A stretch of DNA of 15,141 bases from Bacillota bacterium. GTDB lineage: Bacteria; Bacillota; UBA4882; UBA10575. Shown here in pieces: positions 1 through 6,474 of this stretch. The stretch spans positions 32,346 to 47,486 of the forward strand of contig DOID01000145.1 of assembly GCA_003511465.1 (NCBI GenBank), given 5' to 3'. Each line of letters opens with the position of its first letter. Within the stretch, counting starts at the first letter, position 1. A program made the translations under genes and the position numbers. The notes beneath the pieces are model-generated. The model was given only the letters and a program-made list of their open reading frames with translations. It had not been told where the DNA came from and did no database searches.

Positions 1-119
1 AGACAAGCTAAGTAAAGCAGTAGCGTTGCGGTGCGTAATTTACCTTGGAAGGTGTAGTGTAAGAAACGAACAAGATTAAAGTCAGTATGGCGTAATAAAT
101 GTTCAATGCGAATCGTCAT
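1..119 (-). CDS. Partial leftward hypothetical protein (N-terminus only)
   Basis: An ATG at 119-117 on the minus strand opens a reading frame of 39 codons without a stop that runs off the left edge. An SD-like run (AAGGGGG on the minus strand, about 127-133) lies 7 bases before the start. The visible protein begins MTIRIEHLLRHTDF, is rich in basic and aromatic residues, and ends in a hydrophobic stretch (TATLLLYLAC) that could open a membrane segment. The family is not recognised and no function is proposed. It would be divergent from the gene at 373. The call rests only on the open frame and the ribosome site, so a chance ORF remains possible. Confidence 0.45.
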   Translation of the reverse strand, partial: MTIRIEHLLRHTDFNLVRFLHYTFQGKLRTATLLLYLAC

Positions 120-372
120 CATAATTCCCCCTTGGCGCTTGCCTCTACGGTGGGACAAGCCTTTTACTCATAAGATATGTGGTGAGGAGGGAGTTTATGA
201 CAATTTTCGCTCACGGGGTAATTCCCTTACTGCCGGCATTAAGTGGAGAAAATGGGTTATCCTTAACTTAGAGACGTTATTTAGCAAAACTAGGCAGGGA
301 CTGGTGTCCTTTTAGCGAAAATCTTTTGTTAATGATACCGCGGAGTCAAAAAATGTAGTAAGGAGGAGTCTG
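120..372. other. Divergent intergenic region, no firm regulatory element
   Basis: This region separates the leftward partial gene from the gene at 373. It holds one possible small ORF (197-271) and a small hairpin at 296-311 (AGGGAC, loop TGGT, GTCCTT) followed by a few T residues, too weak to call a terminator. I found no convincing sigma-A promoter pair and no B12-box of a cobalamin riboswitch, although a BtuFCD-type importer lies downstream. Confidence 0.4.
197..271 (+). CDS. Possible 24-residue small ORF / leader peptide
   Basis: ATG at 197 follows a near-ideal ribosome site (GAGGAGGG, 184-191) at a spacing of about 5 bases. The frame encodes MTIFAHGVIPLLPALSGENG plus four more residues and ends at TAG (269-271), about 100 bases before the next gene. 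There is no run of one amino acid that would suggest classical attenuation. It could be a real small protein, a leader peptide for the downstream operon, or chance. The SD is the only positive evidence. Confidence 0.25.
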   Translation: MTIFAHGVIPLLPALSGENGLSLT

Positions 373-1278
373 ATGAAACACGTGGTCAGTGTAAGTCTCG
401 GCTCTTCCACCCGTGACCACCAAGTCACGATGGAACTGTTGGGAGAAGAATTTTTGATCGAACGGATCGGGATGGATGGCGACCTGAAGAAAATGGAGGA
501 AACCATCCACCAGTTGGACGGAAAAGTCGATGTCATGGGGATTGGTGGCATTACGGCGTTTTTCCCGGTCGGACGGAAAACCTATTTTCTGCGTAGTGCG
601 TCGCCGTTACTCAAGACCGCACGGCAAACCCCATTGGTGGATGGGACAGCATGGAAGAAAGTGCTGGAACGCGAGGTGATCCTGGACCTTGACCGCGAAG
701 GAATCGTTCCGGTCCGTGGAAAAAAGGTCTTACTAACGGTTGCTTTTGACCGCTATAGCATGGCCAAAGCCTTTGCTGAATTGGATTGCCCTTTAAACTG
801 TGGTGATTTAGTCTTCTCTTTTGGCTTGCCCTGTTTATTGCGGGGTTATAAAACCTTTCACCGGGTGGTGCAGACAATTGCCCCGACGGTTTGCCTCCTT
901 CCCTTTAAATGGCTTTATCCCACCGGTAAGAAAGAGGAGCAAGTGGAAGATGCTACTAAATTTGCCCGTTACTATGAAGAAGCTGAGATTATTGCCGGTG
1001 ACTATCTTTACATCCAACGCTTTATGCCCCATGACCTTAGTGGCAAGATCATTATTACCAATACGGTGACGATGCAGAACATTGCGGATCTAAAAGCACG
1101 GGGGGTAAAAACCCTGGTGACGACCACCCCTAACCTTGGCGGACGTTCCTTCGGCAGTAATGTGATTCAGGCGGTCACCGTTGCCTGCTTGGGCAAGAAA
1201 CCGGAAGCGATCACTGATGAAGAGTACATAACCATCACCCGGAGGCTAGGGTTTAAACCCCGGGTGGAGCAGTTATAA
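373..1278 (+). CDS. Conserved protein, 'quinate 5-dehydrogenase'-annotated family
   Basis: This is a 301-residue cytoplasmic protein with no signal peptide. The start is fixed by AAGGAGGAG (360-368) just before ATG. Recognisable family features are the N-terminal VSVSLGSSTRDH (residues 5-16), DGKVDVMGIGGI (49-60), LYPTG (181-185), AGDYLYIQRFMP (208-219) and the C-terminal TLVTTTPNLGGRSFGSNVIQ (247-266). From memory, this family is widespread in Clostridia and is often labelled quinate 5-dehydrogenase. I see no clear Rossmann dinucleotide motif or shikimate-dehydrogenase Lys/Asp pair, so the enzymatic name should be treated as provisional. It ends 34 bases before the binding-protein gene of a BtuFCD-type importer and may be cotranscribed with it, which suggests a metal- or corrinoid-related role, but that is inference only. 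Confidence 0.75.
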   Translation: MKHVVSVSLGSSTRDHQVTMELLGEEFLIERIGMDGDLKKMEETIHQLDGKVDVMGIGGITAFFPVGRKTYFLRSASPLLKTARQTPLVDGTAWKKVLEREVILDLDREGIVPVRGKKVLLTVAFDRYSMAKAFAELDCPLNCGDLVFSFGLPCLLRGYKTFHRVVQTIAPTVCLLPFKWLYPTGKKEEQVEDATKFARYYEEAEIIAGDYLYIQRFMPHDLSGKIIITNTVTMQNIADLKARGVKTLVTTTPNLGGRSFGSNVIQAVTVACLGKKPEAITDEEYITITRRLGFKPRVEQL

Positions 1279-1312
1279 AACAGGCGTTATCGTGTGGAGA
1301 GGATGAAATTAC

Positions 1313-2212
1313 GTGTTGAGTAGAAGCAGAATCCGGATCAGAAGCGGGCAACTAAGCGGGATGCTGGTTCTCCTTTTAGCGCTGGCGGTTACGACCAGCG
1401 CCTATCCATTACAGCTGACCGACCAGTTTGGTCGGACCCTAAGCCTTAATAAGCCTCCGGAGCGGATCATCTCCGGCTCGCCCGGAAATACGGAGATCTT
1501 GTTTGCTTTGGGGCTGGCCGACCGTATAGTGGGGGTTACAGACTGGTGTGACTATCCATCGGCGGTGGAAAACAAACCGAGGATCGGCAATATCGCTCCT
1601 CTAAATCTAGAAAGAGTCATCTCCCTCCGTCCTGACTTGGTGTTAGCCTGCAATTTGAATGGGAAAGATCCGGTTGAAAACCTCTCCACATTAGGGATCC
1701 CCACTTTTGCTCTGAATCCGGTCTCCTTCGCCGCTTTAGCTGAGGCGATCCAGTTGGTTGGCCAATTAACCGCTACGGAAACCGCAGCCCAGCAGTTAGT
1801 CACAGAGTTGGAAGCAGCCCTTGCTGCGCTAGCCCCGGAGGAGAAGTCTTCTGGGCGAAAGCCGAAGGTGCTAATTGCCATTGGCAGCGACTTGTCTGAC
1901 TTGTGGACCGCCGGGACCGGTACTTTTCTGGATGAGGCTGTTACGCTTCTCGGCTGGGAGAATATCGGCGGCGGACTTGGATTTAGTTGGGGACAGATCA
2001 ATTTAGAGTATATTCTGGCCGAGAATCCTGAGTTGATCTTAACGGAAATGAACCCGGCCATCTTCGAGCAGGATCCCTTCTTCCGGGAACTGACGGCCGT
2101 CCGGGGCAATCAAGTTTTCCAGATTAATGTTGATACCTTTTCCCGACCAGGGCCAAGGCTGATTGAAGCGTTGGCCGATCTTGCTCTCCTCCGGGAACAG
2201 GTGCAAAAGTGA
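1313..2212 (+). CDS. ABC transporter substrate-binding protein, BtuF/FepB type
   Basis: This 299-residue extracytoplasmic binding protein belongs to the helical-backbone class used for cobalamin, haem or ferric siderophores. The start is GTG at 1313, with GGAGAGG (1296-1302) upstream. The N-terminus is a signal peptide: a basic stretch (1-13), a hydrophobic core (about 17-27) and a probable signal peptidase I site after TTSA (30). The mature part opens with the family pattern DQFGRTLSLNKPPERIISGS (37-56), then TEILFALGLADRIVGVTDWC (60-79) and LNLERVISLRPDLVLA (98-113). No cysteine follows the hydrophobic core, so it is not a typical Gram-positive lipoprotein. Its last bases overlap the permease start (GTGA), so the two are translationally coupled. 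Cobalamin is the favoured ligand from resemblance to BtuF, but a siderophore cannot be excluded. Confidence 0.9.
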   Translation: MLSRSRIRIRSGQLSGMLVLLLALAVTTSAYPLQLTDQFGRTLSLNKPPERIISGSPGNTEILFALGLADRIVGVTDWCDYPSAVENKPRIGNIAPLNLERVISLRPDLVLACNLNGKDPVENLSTLGIPTFALNPVSFAALAEAIQLVGQLTATETAAQQLVTELEAALAALAPEEKSSGRKPKVLIAIGSDLSDLWTAGTGTFLDEAVTLLGWENIGGGLGFSWGQINLEYILAENPELILTEMNPAIFEQDPFFRELTAVRGNQVFQINVDTFSRPGPRLIEALADLALLREQVQK

Positions 2213-3189
2213 GGTTTAAGTCAAAGTACCGGTTGCTGATGGTGGGGTTAAGTCTGGGACTGGTAGTGGCCGCGGTTGTCGCCTTATGTCTTGGCCCTGT
2301 TCAGCTCAAATTTCCCCTTGAGCCGCTGCAGCGTAAGGTTCTCCTGGATTTGCGCTTGCCCCGGGTCATATTGGCCGTAATGGTCGGGGCGGCTTTAGCA
2401 GTGACTGGTGTTCTTTTTCAAGGCTTGTTCCGTAATCCCCTGGCCGATCCTTACGTCCTCGGCACTTCCTCCGGGGCGGCGCTCGGGGCAACGATCGCCG
2501 TCCTTTCTAACGCCAGCTTGCACCTGGGCGGACTCAGCGCCCGACCGCTCTGTGCTTTTGCCGGTGCAATCCTCGCGACGGCGCTTGTTTATGGTTTAGG
2601 TCGGATGGGGAACCGTTCAGCTCCGACCATCATGCTTCTGGCCGGAATTGCCGTTAGCGCTTTTTTCTCCGCGCTTACGTCGTTACTGCTTTATTTTCGG
2701 CAAGAAGAAATGGCGAAGATTGTCTTTTGGATGATGGGCGGTTTTTCTTATGCCCGTTGGGCGGAGGTGAAAATGATCCTTCCCTATCTACTGGTGGCAT
2801 TTCTCTTAAGCCGTAGTTTTGCCCGGCAACTCAATCTGTTGCTTTTGGGGGAGGATAAAGCCCATCAGCTGGGGCTAGAAGTAGCAGTTTTCCAGCGACG
2901 GGTGGTCTTTACCGCCTCTATTTTAGTGGCGGCGGCGGTGAGCGTAAGTGGTTCCATCGGCTTTATCGGGATGGTAGCGCCCCATCTTGTTCGTCTCTTC
3001 ATTGGTCCGGACCACCGCTATTTAATCCCCGCCTCGGCGCTGGCCGGGGGATTACTCCTTTTGGTGGCCGATAGTTTGGCGCGAACGGTCCTTTCCCCGG
3101 TTGAACTACCGGTTGGCGTCTTGACTTCCTTAATCGGCGGGCCATTCTTCCTTTATTTACTAAAGAAAAGTCGGCGCGCATTGCACTAA
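2209..3189 (+). CDS. ABC transporter permease, BtuC/FecCD family
   Basis: This 326-residue integral membrane subunit dimerises to form the import channel of a type II importer. It is strongly hydrophobic, with about ten predicted membrane segments and no long soluble domain. Family hallmarks are LRLPRVILAVMVGAALAVTG (48-67) followed by QGLFRNPLADPYVLGTSSGA (71-90), and near the C-terminus GSIGFIGMVAPHLVR and PVGVLTSLIGGPFF. The start is GTG at 2209, overlapping the stop of the binding-protein gene by four bases. It is followed after 76 bases by the ATPase gene. Length and motif order are normal for the family. The family shares one fold for cobalamin, haem and siderophore transport, so sequence alone does not fix the substrate. 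Confidence 0.95.
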   Translation: MRFKSKYRLLMVGLSLGLVVAAVVALCLGPVQLKFPLEPLQRKVLLDLRLPRVILAVMVGAALAVTGVLFQGLFRNPLADPYVLGTSSGAALGATIAVLSNASLHLGGLSARPLCAFAGAILATALVYGLGRMGNRSAPTIMLLAGIAVSAFFSALTSLLLYFRQEEMAKIVFWMMGGFSYARWAEVKMILPYLLVAFLLSRSFARQLNLLLLGEDKAHQLGLEVAVFQRRVVFTASILVAAAVSVSGSIGFIGMVAPHLVRLFIGPDHRYLIPASALAGGLLLLVADSLARTVLSPVELPVGVLTSLIGGPFFLYLLKKSRRALH

Positions 3190-3265
3190 AGCGCGATTAA
3201 AAATACTAGGTTGGGGAAATTCAAGCATATACAACGAAAAAAAGCCCCACGAGGGAGGGTAGTGC

Positions 3266-4087
3266 ATGCTCGATCCGTCTATAGCTATCCTTTCCGTAGA
3301 GAGACTGTCCTTCTGTTACGGGGAGCAGCCGATCCTGGCTGATTTGAATTTTCAGGTCCCAACGGGAAGCTTTACCGGAATCATTGGACCGAACGGCTCT
3401 GGAAAAACTACTTTACTGAAATGTTTGAATAAGACTTTGACACCCACGGACGGACGGGTGGTTTTTTGCGATCAGGATTTGCGTGGGATCAGAGTGAAAA
3501 CACTGGCTCGTATGATGGGGGTTGTTCCCCAGCAGTGGGCAGCGGATTTTGCCTTTACCGTTCGGGAAGTAGTGATGATGGGGCGTTTTCCTTATCTGCA
3601 CGCGCTAAGCGGAGAGCAGGCGGCGGACTGGGAGATCGGCCGCCGGGCGATGGAAATGACAAAAACCTGGGAACTGGCCGACCGACCGATTACCGAGCTG
3701 AGTGGCGGTGAGCGCCAGCGGGTACTGATCGCCCAGGCGCTGGCCCAGACACCCCGCCTCTTGCTTTTAGATGAACCCACTTCCCATCTTGATGTCAGCC
3801 AGACCTTGGAGATCTGTGCTTTAATGGCGGAATTAATCCGTAAGCAAGGTTTGACCATCATTGCGGTCTTCCATGATCTAAATCTGGCCGGTCGTTACTG
3901 TGACAACCTTCTTCTGTTAAAAGCAGGCCGGATCTACGCCCAAGGCTCGCCGGAGAAGGTGTTGACCGTGGAGAACGTGGAGGCGGTTTTTGGGGTGAAA
4001 GCGGTGGTCCGGGATGAGCCTAATACTGGAAAACCGCATATATTCTTTTTCATGAAGAACCGTTTAAAATCTAAAACAGCTTTTTAA
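3266..4087 (+). CDS. ABC transporter ATP-binding protein, BtuD/FepC type
   Basis: This 273-residue nucleotide-binding subunit energises the importer formed with the two preceding gene products. The ATG is preceded by GAGGGAGGG (3251-3259). All ABC elements are intact: Walker A GPNGSGKT (41-48), Q-loop VPQQ (87-90), signature LSGGERQR (145-152), Walker B LLLLDEP (165-171), D-loop SHLD (173-176) and H-loop histidine 203 in VFHDLN. The C-terminus carries a small regulatory extension ending in a basic FMKNRLKSKTAF tail, slightly longer than I expect after the usual GKPH motif. That tail lies where the A+T-rich island begins, so the end of the gene may have been altered by the insertion (inference). 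No clear intrinsic terminator follows. Confidence 0.95.
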   Translation: MLDPSIAILSVERLSFCYGEQPILADLNFQVPTGSFTGIIGPNGSGKTTLLKCLNKTLTPTDGRVVFCDQDLRGIRVKTLARMMGVVPQQWAADFAFTVREVVMMGRFPYLHALSGEQAADWEIGRRAMEMTKTWELADRPITELSGGERQRVLIAQALAQTPRLLLLDEPTSHLDVSQTLEICALMAELIRKQGLTIIAVFHDLNLAGRYCDNLLLLKAGRIYAQGSPEKVLTVENVEAVFGVKAVVRDEPNTGKPHIFFFMKNRLKSKTAF

Positions 4088-4108
4088 ACATAATTATATT
4101 ATTTTATC

Positions 4109-4138
4109 TTTACAAACCGAACATATGTTTGTTATAAT
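4109..4138 (+). promoter_or_regulatory. Sigma-A promoter of the SPPY methyltransferase with internal palindrome
   Basis: TTTACA (4109-4114) and a perfect TATAAT (4133-4138) are separated by 18 bases, about 30 bases before the methyltransferase start. The spacer contains the perfect palindrome AACATATGTT (4120-4129), which is a plausible operator position. It does not resemble the C-protein boxes at 6361-6385. Confidence 0.7.
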
Positions 4139-4168
4139 CAAATAAAAACTATGTAGGTGGTGTTTTCC

Positions 4169-5464
4169 ATGACACTAAAAGATAAAATACAAATTATAAA
4201 AGAAGGAATAAATCCTCTGTTATTTCCCAAAGGTATGGAGTTATTGTCTAGTGTTACCGAGACATATGAGTTAGAATTAGCTTATTTAGAAAGTAAAATT
4301 CTTGACAACAAGGAAATTATTAAGAATGGGGCCTATTTTACAAGTGTAGACGACATATTAACTCATCATTATTTAATGTGTGAAGGGGAACCTGTTAAGC
4401 TATCACAATATTCATCTTCAAAGTTAAAGAGTTACTTTAATTTAAATCAATTCAAAACAGGATATGCTACTCACGGTTTATTTCCTTATAGAGGAAAATT
4501 TCATCCGCAAATGATTAAATCGTTGCTTAATATTATGGGATTGAAAAAAGGAGATTTGGTTCTTGATCCAATGATGGGTTCGGGCACTACATTAATAGAA
4601 GCGAAATTAATGGGAATAAGGTCAATCGGAATAGACATTAGTCCATTTTGTCGGTTTATGACTCAAACGAAGCTAGATGCTCTAACGATACCGCATGAAT
4701 TAATATTAAAAGTTAAAGACGATTACAAAATTATTTTTTATTATTTCGATAAAAAACAGAAAGGTTATAATGGTTCCCCGGACGCAACAACTAATTTTGA
4801 TTTACCGGAAGAATATAGACAAACTTCAGTATTTAATTTGTTACTACTTGCTTATTTGGATAGTGTTGGATATGTACAAAGGAGCGAAAAGGGGAACCAT
4901 CTTAATCAGTTTAGAGATATTTTGGAACGATATGTGTTTGTAGTTGAAAAAATTCAAGGTAGCCTTACAGGTATAGAAAATGAACTAGCTGAGGCTGTAC
5001 CAATGGAAGGGGACGCCCGAAGAGTAGTCCTAGAGGATAATAGTATTGATGGGATAATATTTTCCCCACCATATAGTTTTGCTATTGATTATTTGAAGAA
5101 TGATTTATTTCATTTAAAGTATTTAGGCGCTAATATTAAGAGTATTAATGAAAATATGGTTGGTTTACGTGGTAAAACACTTCAAGAAAAATATGAATTA
5201 TATCTTAAAGATATTAAATTAATTATGTCGGAATGTGCTCGTGTATTACGACCAGGGAAAATCTGTACAATTATTATTGGTACAAATAGCAACCAATTAA
5301 GCAAAATTCATAAAAAACCAGTAAATGAGGTCCAAGGATTAGATGAAGTCATAATTGAGATTGGGAGGATATACAAACTCAAATTAATTCGGAAAATCGA
5401 AAGAAGAATTATTGGGATCGCAAACAAATTACGTACTGAATATATTATTCTATTTCAAAAATAA
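4169..5464 (+). CDS. SPPY-type DNA methyltransferase (second, non-BamHI-type)
   Basis: This is an S-adenosylmethionine-dependent DNA amino-methyltransferase, probably N4-cytosine (N6-adenine possible). ATG at 4169 is preferred because AGGTGG (4155-4160) lies 8 bases upstream; the frame also contains GTG codons at 4157 and 4160 inside or beside that SD. This gives 431 residues. FPYRGKFHPQ (105-114) leads into the cofactor-binding motif I DPMMGSGTT (133-141), motif II GIDIS (about 154-158), motif III GDAR (281-284) and catalytic motif IV SPPY (299-302). Motif I thus precedes motif IV, with about 160 residues between, an alpha-like permutation that may hold target recognition. This is the opposite order to the DPPF enzyme at 6475. 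It has its own strong promoter and ends 8 bases from the stop of the convergent endonuclease gene. Its target is unknown. It may be an orphan enzyme or an accessory part of this system. Confidence 0.9.
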   Translation: MTLKDKIQIIKEGINPLLFPKGMELLSSVTETYELELAYLESKILDNKEIIKNGAYFTSVDDILTHHYLMCEGEPVKLSQYSSSKLKSYFNLNQFKTGYATHGLFPYRGKFHPQMIKSLLNIMGLKKGDLVLDPMMGSGTTLIEAKLMGIRSIGIDISPFCRFMTQTKLDALTIPHELILKVKDDYKIIFYYFDKKQKGYNGSPDATTNFDLPEEYRQTSVFNLLLLAYLDSVGYVQRSEKGNHLNQFRDILERYVFVVEKIQGSLTGIENELAEAVPMEGDARRVVLEDNSIDGIIFSPPYSFAIDYLKNDLFHLKYLGANIKSINENMVGLRGKTLQEKYELYLKDIKLIMSECARVLRPGKICTIIIGTNSNQLSKIHKKPVNEVQGLDEVIIEIGRIYKLKLIRKIERRIIGIANKLRTEYIILFQK

Positions 5465-5472
5465 ACTATTGA

Positions 5473-6081
5473 TTAGGCTAAAGAGCGTCCGTCAGTTCCT
5501 TTTGGTATCCGAGGCACATGATCACTGACTCCATCATGTTCAATAGCAATAACTCCTAAGAAACCTTCATTTATTTTTAAATTCCGCCATAAATCAAAAT
5601 AAGGCTCTATTTCGGGGAAATTTCCGACACGATCTGTTAGATATTTGTACATTTCCCTAGTAGGAAGTATAAGTACACCACCAATAAGAATATTTTTGAT
5701 AATTCCTAGAGCCATCTTGTTAAGAGCACGATGACTAGAAGAAATATTCCCTGTCTCCCATTCAACACAGAATAATTTTTCACCAACTTTGTAGGTTGCG
5801 TCAATTGGTCCGGGTCGTTTTAGAGTAGCAATATCAAGTTTCGTTTCCAAATTCCAGCCTAAGGATGACAAATGATTCATACAAGCATTTTTTATTGGTT
5901 TAACACCATTACCTTGACCACGCGCTTTACCATACTGGTTAAAAAGGATGAATGAACCGGAACCAATTGGCCACTCAATTTTTTGAATCGATTGGGTAAT
6001 ATGTTGTTTTATTATTCTCCAGTCTTTAGACTCACTAAAATTACCATTATCTATTAATCGTTCAAATCTTTCAATTTTCAT
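5473..6081 (-). CDS. bamHIR: BamHI-like type II restriction endonuclease
   Basis: This predicted homodimeric, Mg-dependent type IIP endonuclease cuts DNA, most likely at GGATCC. The frame is open from 6132, but ATG at 6081 (MKIERFERLI) is chosen: it follows GGTGAT, gives 202 residues and matches the length of BamHI (213). From memory of BamHI, similarity is clear in NGVKPIKNAC, GPID, EWETGNISSSHRALNKM, YLTDRVGNF and VPRIPKGTDG. Catalytic BamHI residues E77, D94, E111 and E113 correspond to E79, D94, E107 and E109. Base-contacting N116, S118, R122, D154 and R155 correspond to N112, S114, R118, D150 and R151. The protein ends just after the IPKGTDG segment, so it lacks about the last 11-15 residues of BamHI. 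The start overlaps the end of the controller gene by 11 bases, implying coupled translation. Confidence 0.95.
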   Translation of the reverse strand: MKIERFERLIDNGNFSESKDWRIIKQHITQSIQKIEWPIGSGSFILFNQYGKARGQGNGVKPIKNACMNHLSSLGWNLETKLDIATLKRPGPIDATYKVGEKLFCVEWETGNISSSHRALNKMALGIIKNILIGGVLILPTREMYKYLTDRVGNFPEIEPYFDLWRNLKINEGFLGVIAIEHDGVSDHVPRIPKGTDGRSLA

Positions 6082-6325
6082 TAGAATCACCCACATTACT
6101 AAGTTCCATTTCGGATTCAATCTCATAAACAAGTTGATGTGGCTTATAACCTAAGGAATTAGCTAAAGAAAATAAAGTTGTTAATGTTGGATTGCGAAGA
6201 CCTCTTTCGAGTAAACTTATATAGGTTCGATCTAAACCACAATAATATGCAAGATTCTCTTGCGACCAAGATTTATTTTTTCGTAAGCGTTTAAGAGTTG
6301 AACTAAAAGCATCTAATGGACTCAT
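6071..6325 (-). CDS. Controller (C) protein, XRE-family HTH regulator of the R-M system
   Basis: This is an 84-residue DNA-binding protein consisting essentially of one XRE/Cro-type helix-turn-helix domain. The HTH core is SQENLAYYCGLDRTYISLLE (21-40), followed by RGLRNPTLTTLFSLANSLG (41-59), the usual pattern of type II restriction-modification C proteins. The acidic C-terminal tail may aid dimerisation or simply be disordered. AAGGAGGG (6331-6338, minus strand) lies 5 bases before ATG, a much stronger ribosome site than that of the endonuclease. The gene is immediately upstream of, and overlaps, the endonuclease gene, and diverges from the DPPF methyltransferase, the arrangement known for BamHI-type systems. 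It probably binds the two-box operator at 6361-6385, activating its own and the endonuclease transcription at low dose and repressing at high dose (inferred from characterised C proteins). Confidence 0.9.
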   Translation of the reverse strand: MSPLDAFSSTLKRLRKNKSWSQENLAYYCGLDRTYISLLERGLRNPTLTTLFSLANSLGYKPHQLVYEIESEMELSNVGDSNEN

Positions 6326-6347
6326 TTTAACCCTCCTTAAAAATAGA

Positions 6348-6353
6348 TTAATA
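6348..6353 (-). promoter_or_regulatory. Candidate -10 of the controller/endonuclease promoter
   Basis: TATTAA on the minus strand sits 22 bases before the controller ATG. With a 17-base spacer the -35 hexamer would fall at 6371-6376 (CCGTAG), which is far from consensus and lies inside the operator. A poor -35 covered by an activator site is what C-dependent promoters show. Confidence 0.45.
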
Positions 6354-6360
6354 AAAAAGA

Positions 6361-6385
6361 GATCGATAGTCTACGGACTATAGTC
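6361..6385. promoter_or_regulatory. Two-box C-protein operator
   Basis: The proximal box (6361-6371) reads GATC-GAT-AGTC, and the distal box (6376-6385) is the perfect palindrome GACT-AT-AGTC. The 4-base spacer TACG makes AGTC-TACG-GACT a second dyad between the boxes. This matches the GACT/AGTC grammar of characterised C boxes. Relative to the controller gene, the better box is distal and the degenerate one proximal, as expected for activation at low and repression at high C-protein levels. Confidence 0.7.
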
Positions 6386-6396
6386 TGCAGAACACC

Positions 6397-6425
6397 TTAA
6401 CAAATTTGATTTATCATGATATCCT
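6397..6425 (+). promoter_or_regulatory. Candidate promoter of the DPPF methyltransferase
   Basis: TTAACA (6397-6402), a 17-base spacer and TATCCT (6420-6425) form a moderate sigma-A-like pair. The spacer end includes the palindrome TATCATGATA (6412-6421), and a second dyad, CCTTTT-T-AAAAGG, lies at 6423-6435. Other -10 choices further right (TATTAT near 6439-6447) are possible. Confidence 0.35.
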
Positions 6426-6474
6426 TTTTAAAAGGAGTTATTATTATAGAAAAAACAAGGGGTTGAATTGAATA

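Noticed and set aside
106..315. Plus-strand ORF of 69 codons in the left intergenic region
   Set aside because: No ribosome site before its ATG, no recognisable family, and it overlaps the better-supported minus-strand start at 119 and the 197-271 ORF.
326..345. T-box-like GATACCGCGG before the gene at 373
   Set aside because: Only ACCGCGG matches. The invariant UGGN tRNA-pairing bulge and the antiterminator/terminator pair are absent.
1..372. Cobalamin riboswitch upstream of the BtuFCD-type genes
   Set aside because: I searched for the B12-box and conserved junction sequences and found nothing convincing.
3190..3265. Inverted repeat TGGGG/CCCCA between permease and ATPase genes
   Set aside because: Only five base pairs with a loop of about 28 bases and no T-run; not a credible terminator.
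6082..6132. Longer endonuclease start at 6132
   Set aside because: The extra 17 residues lie wholly within the controller gene and have no BamHI counterpart, and ATG 6081 has a ribosome site and fits BamHI length.
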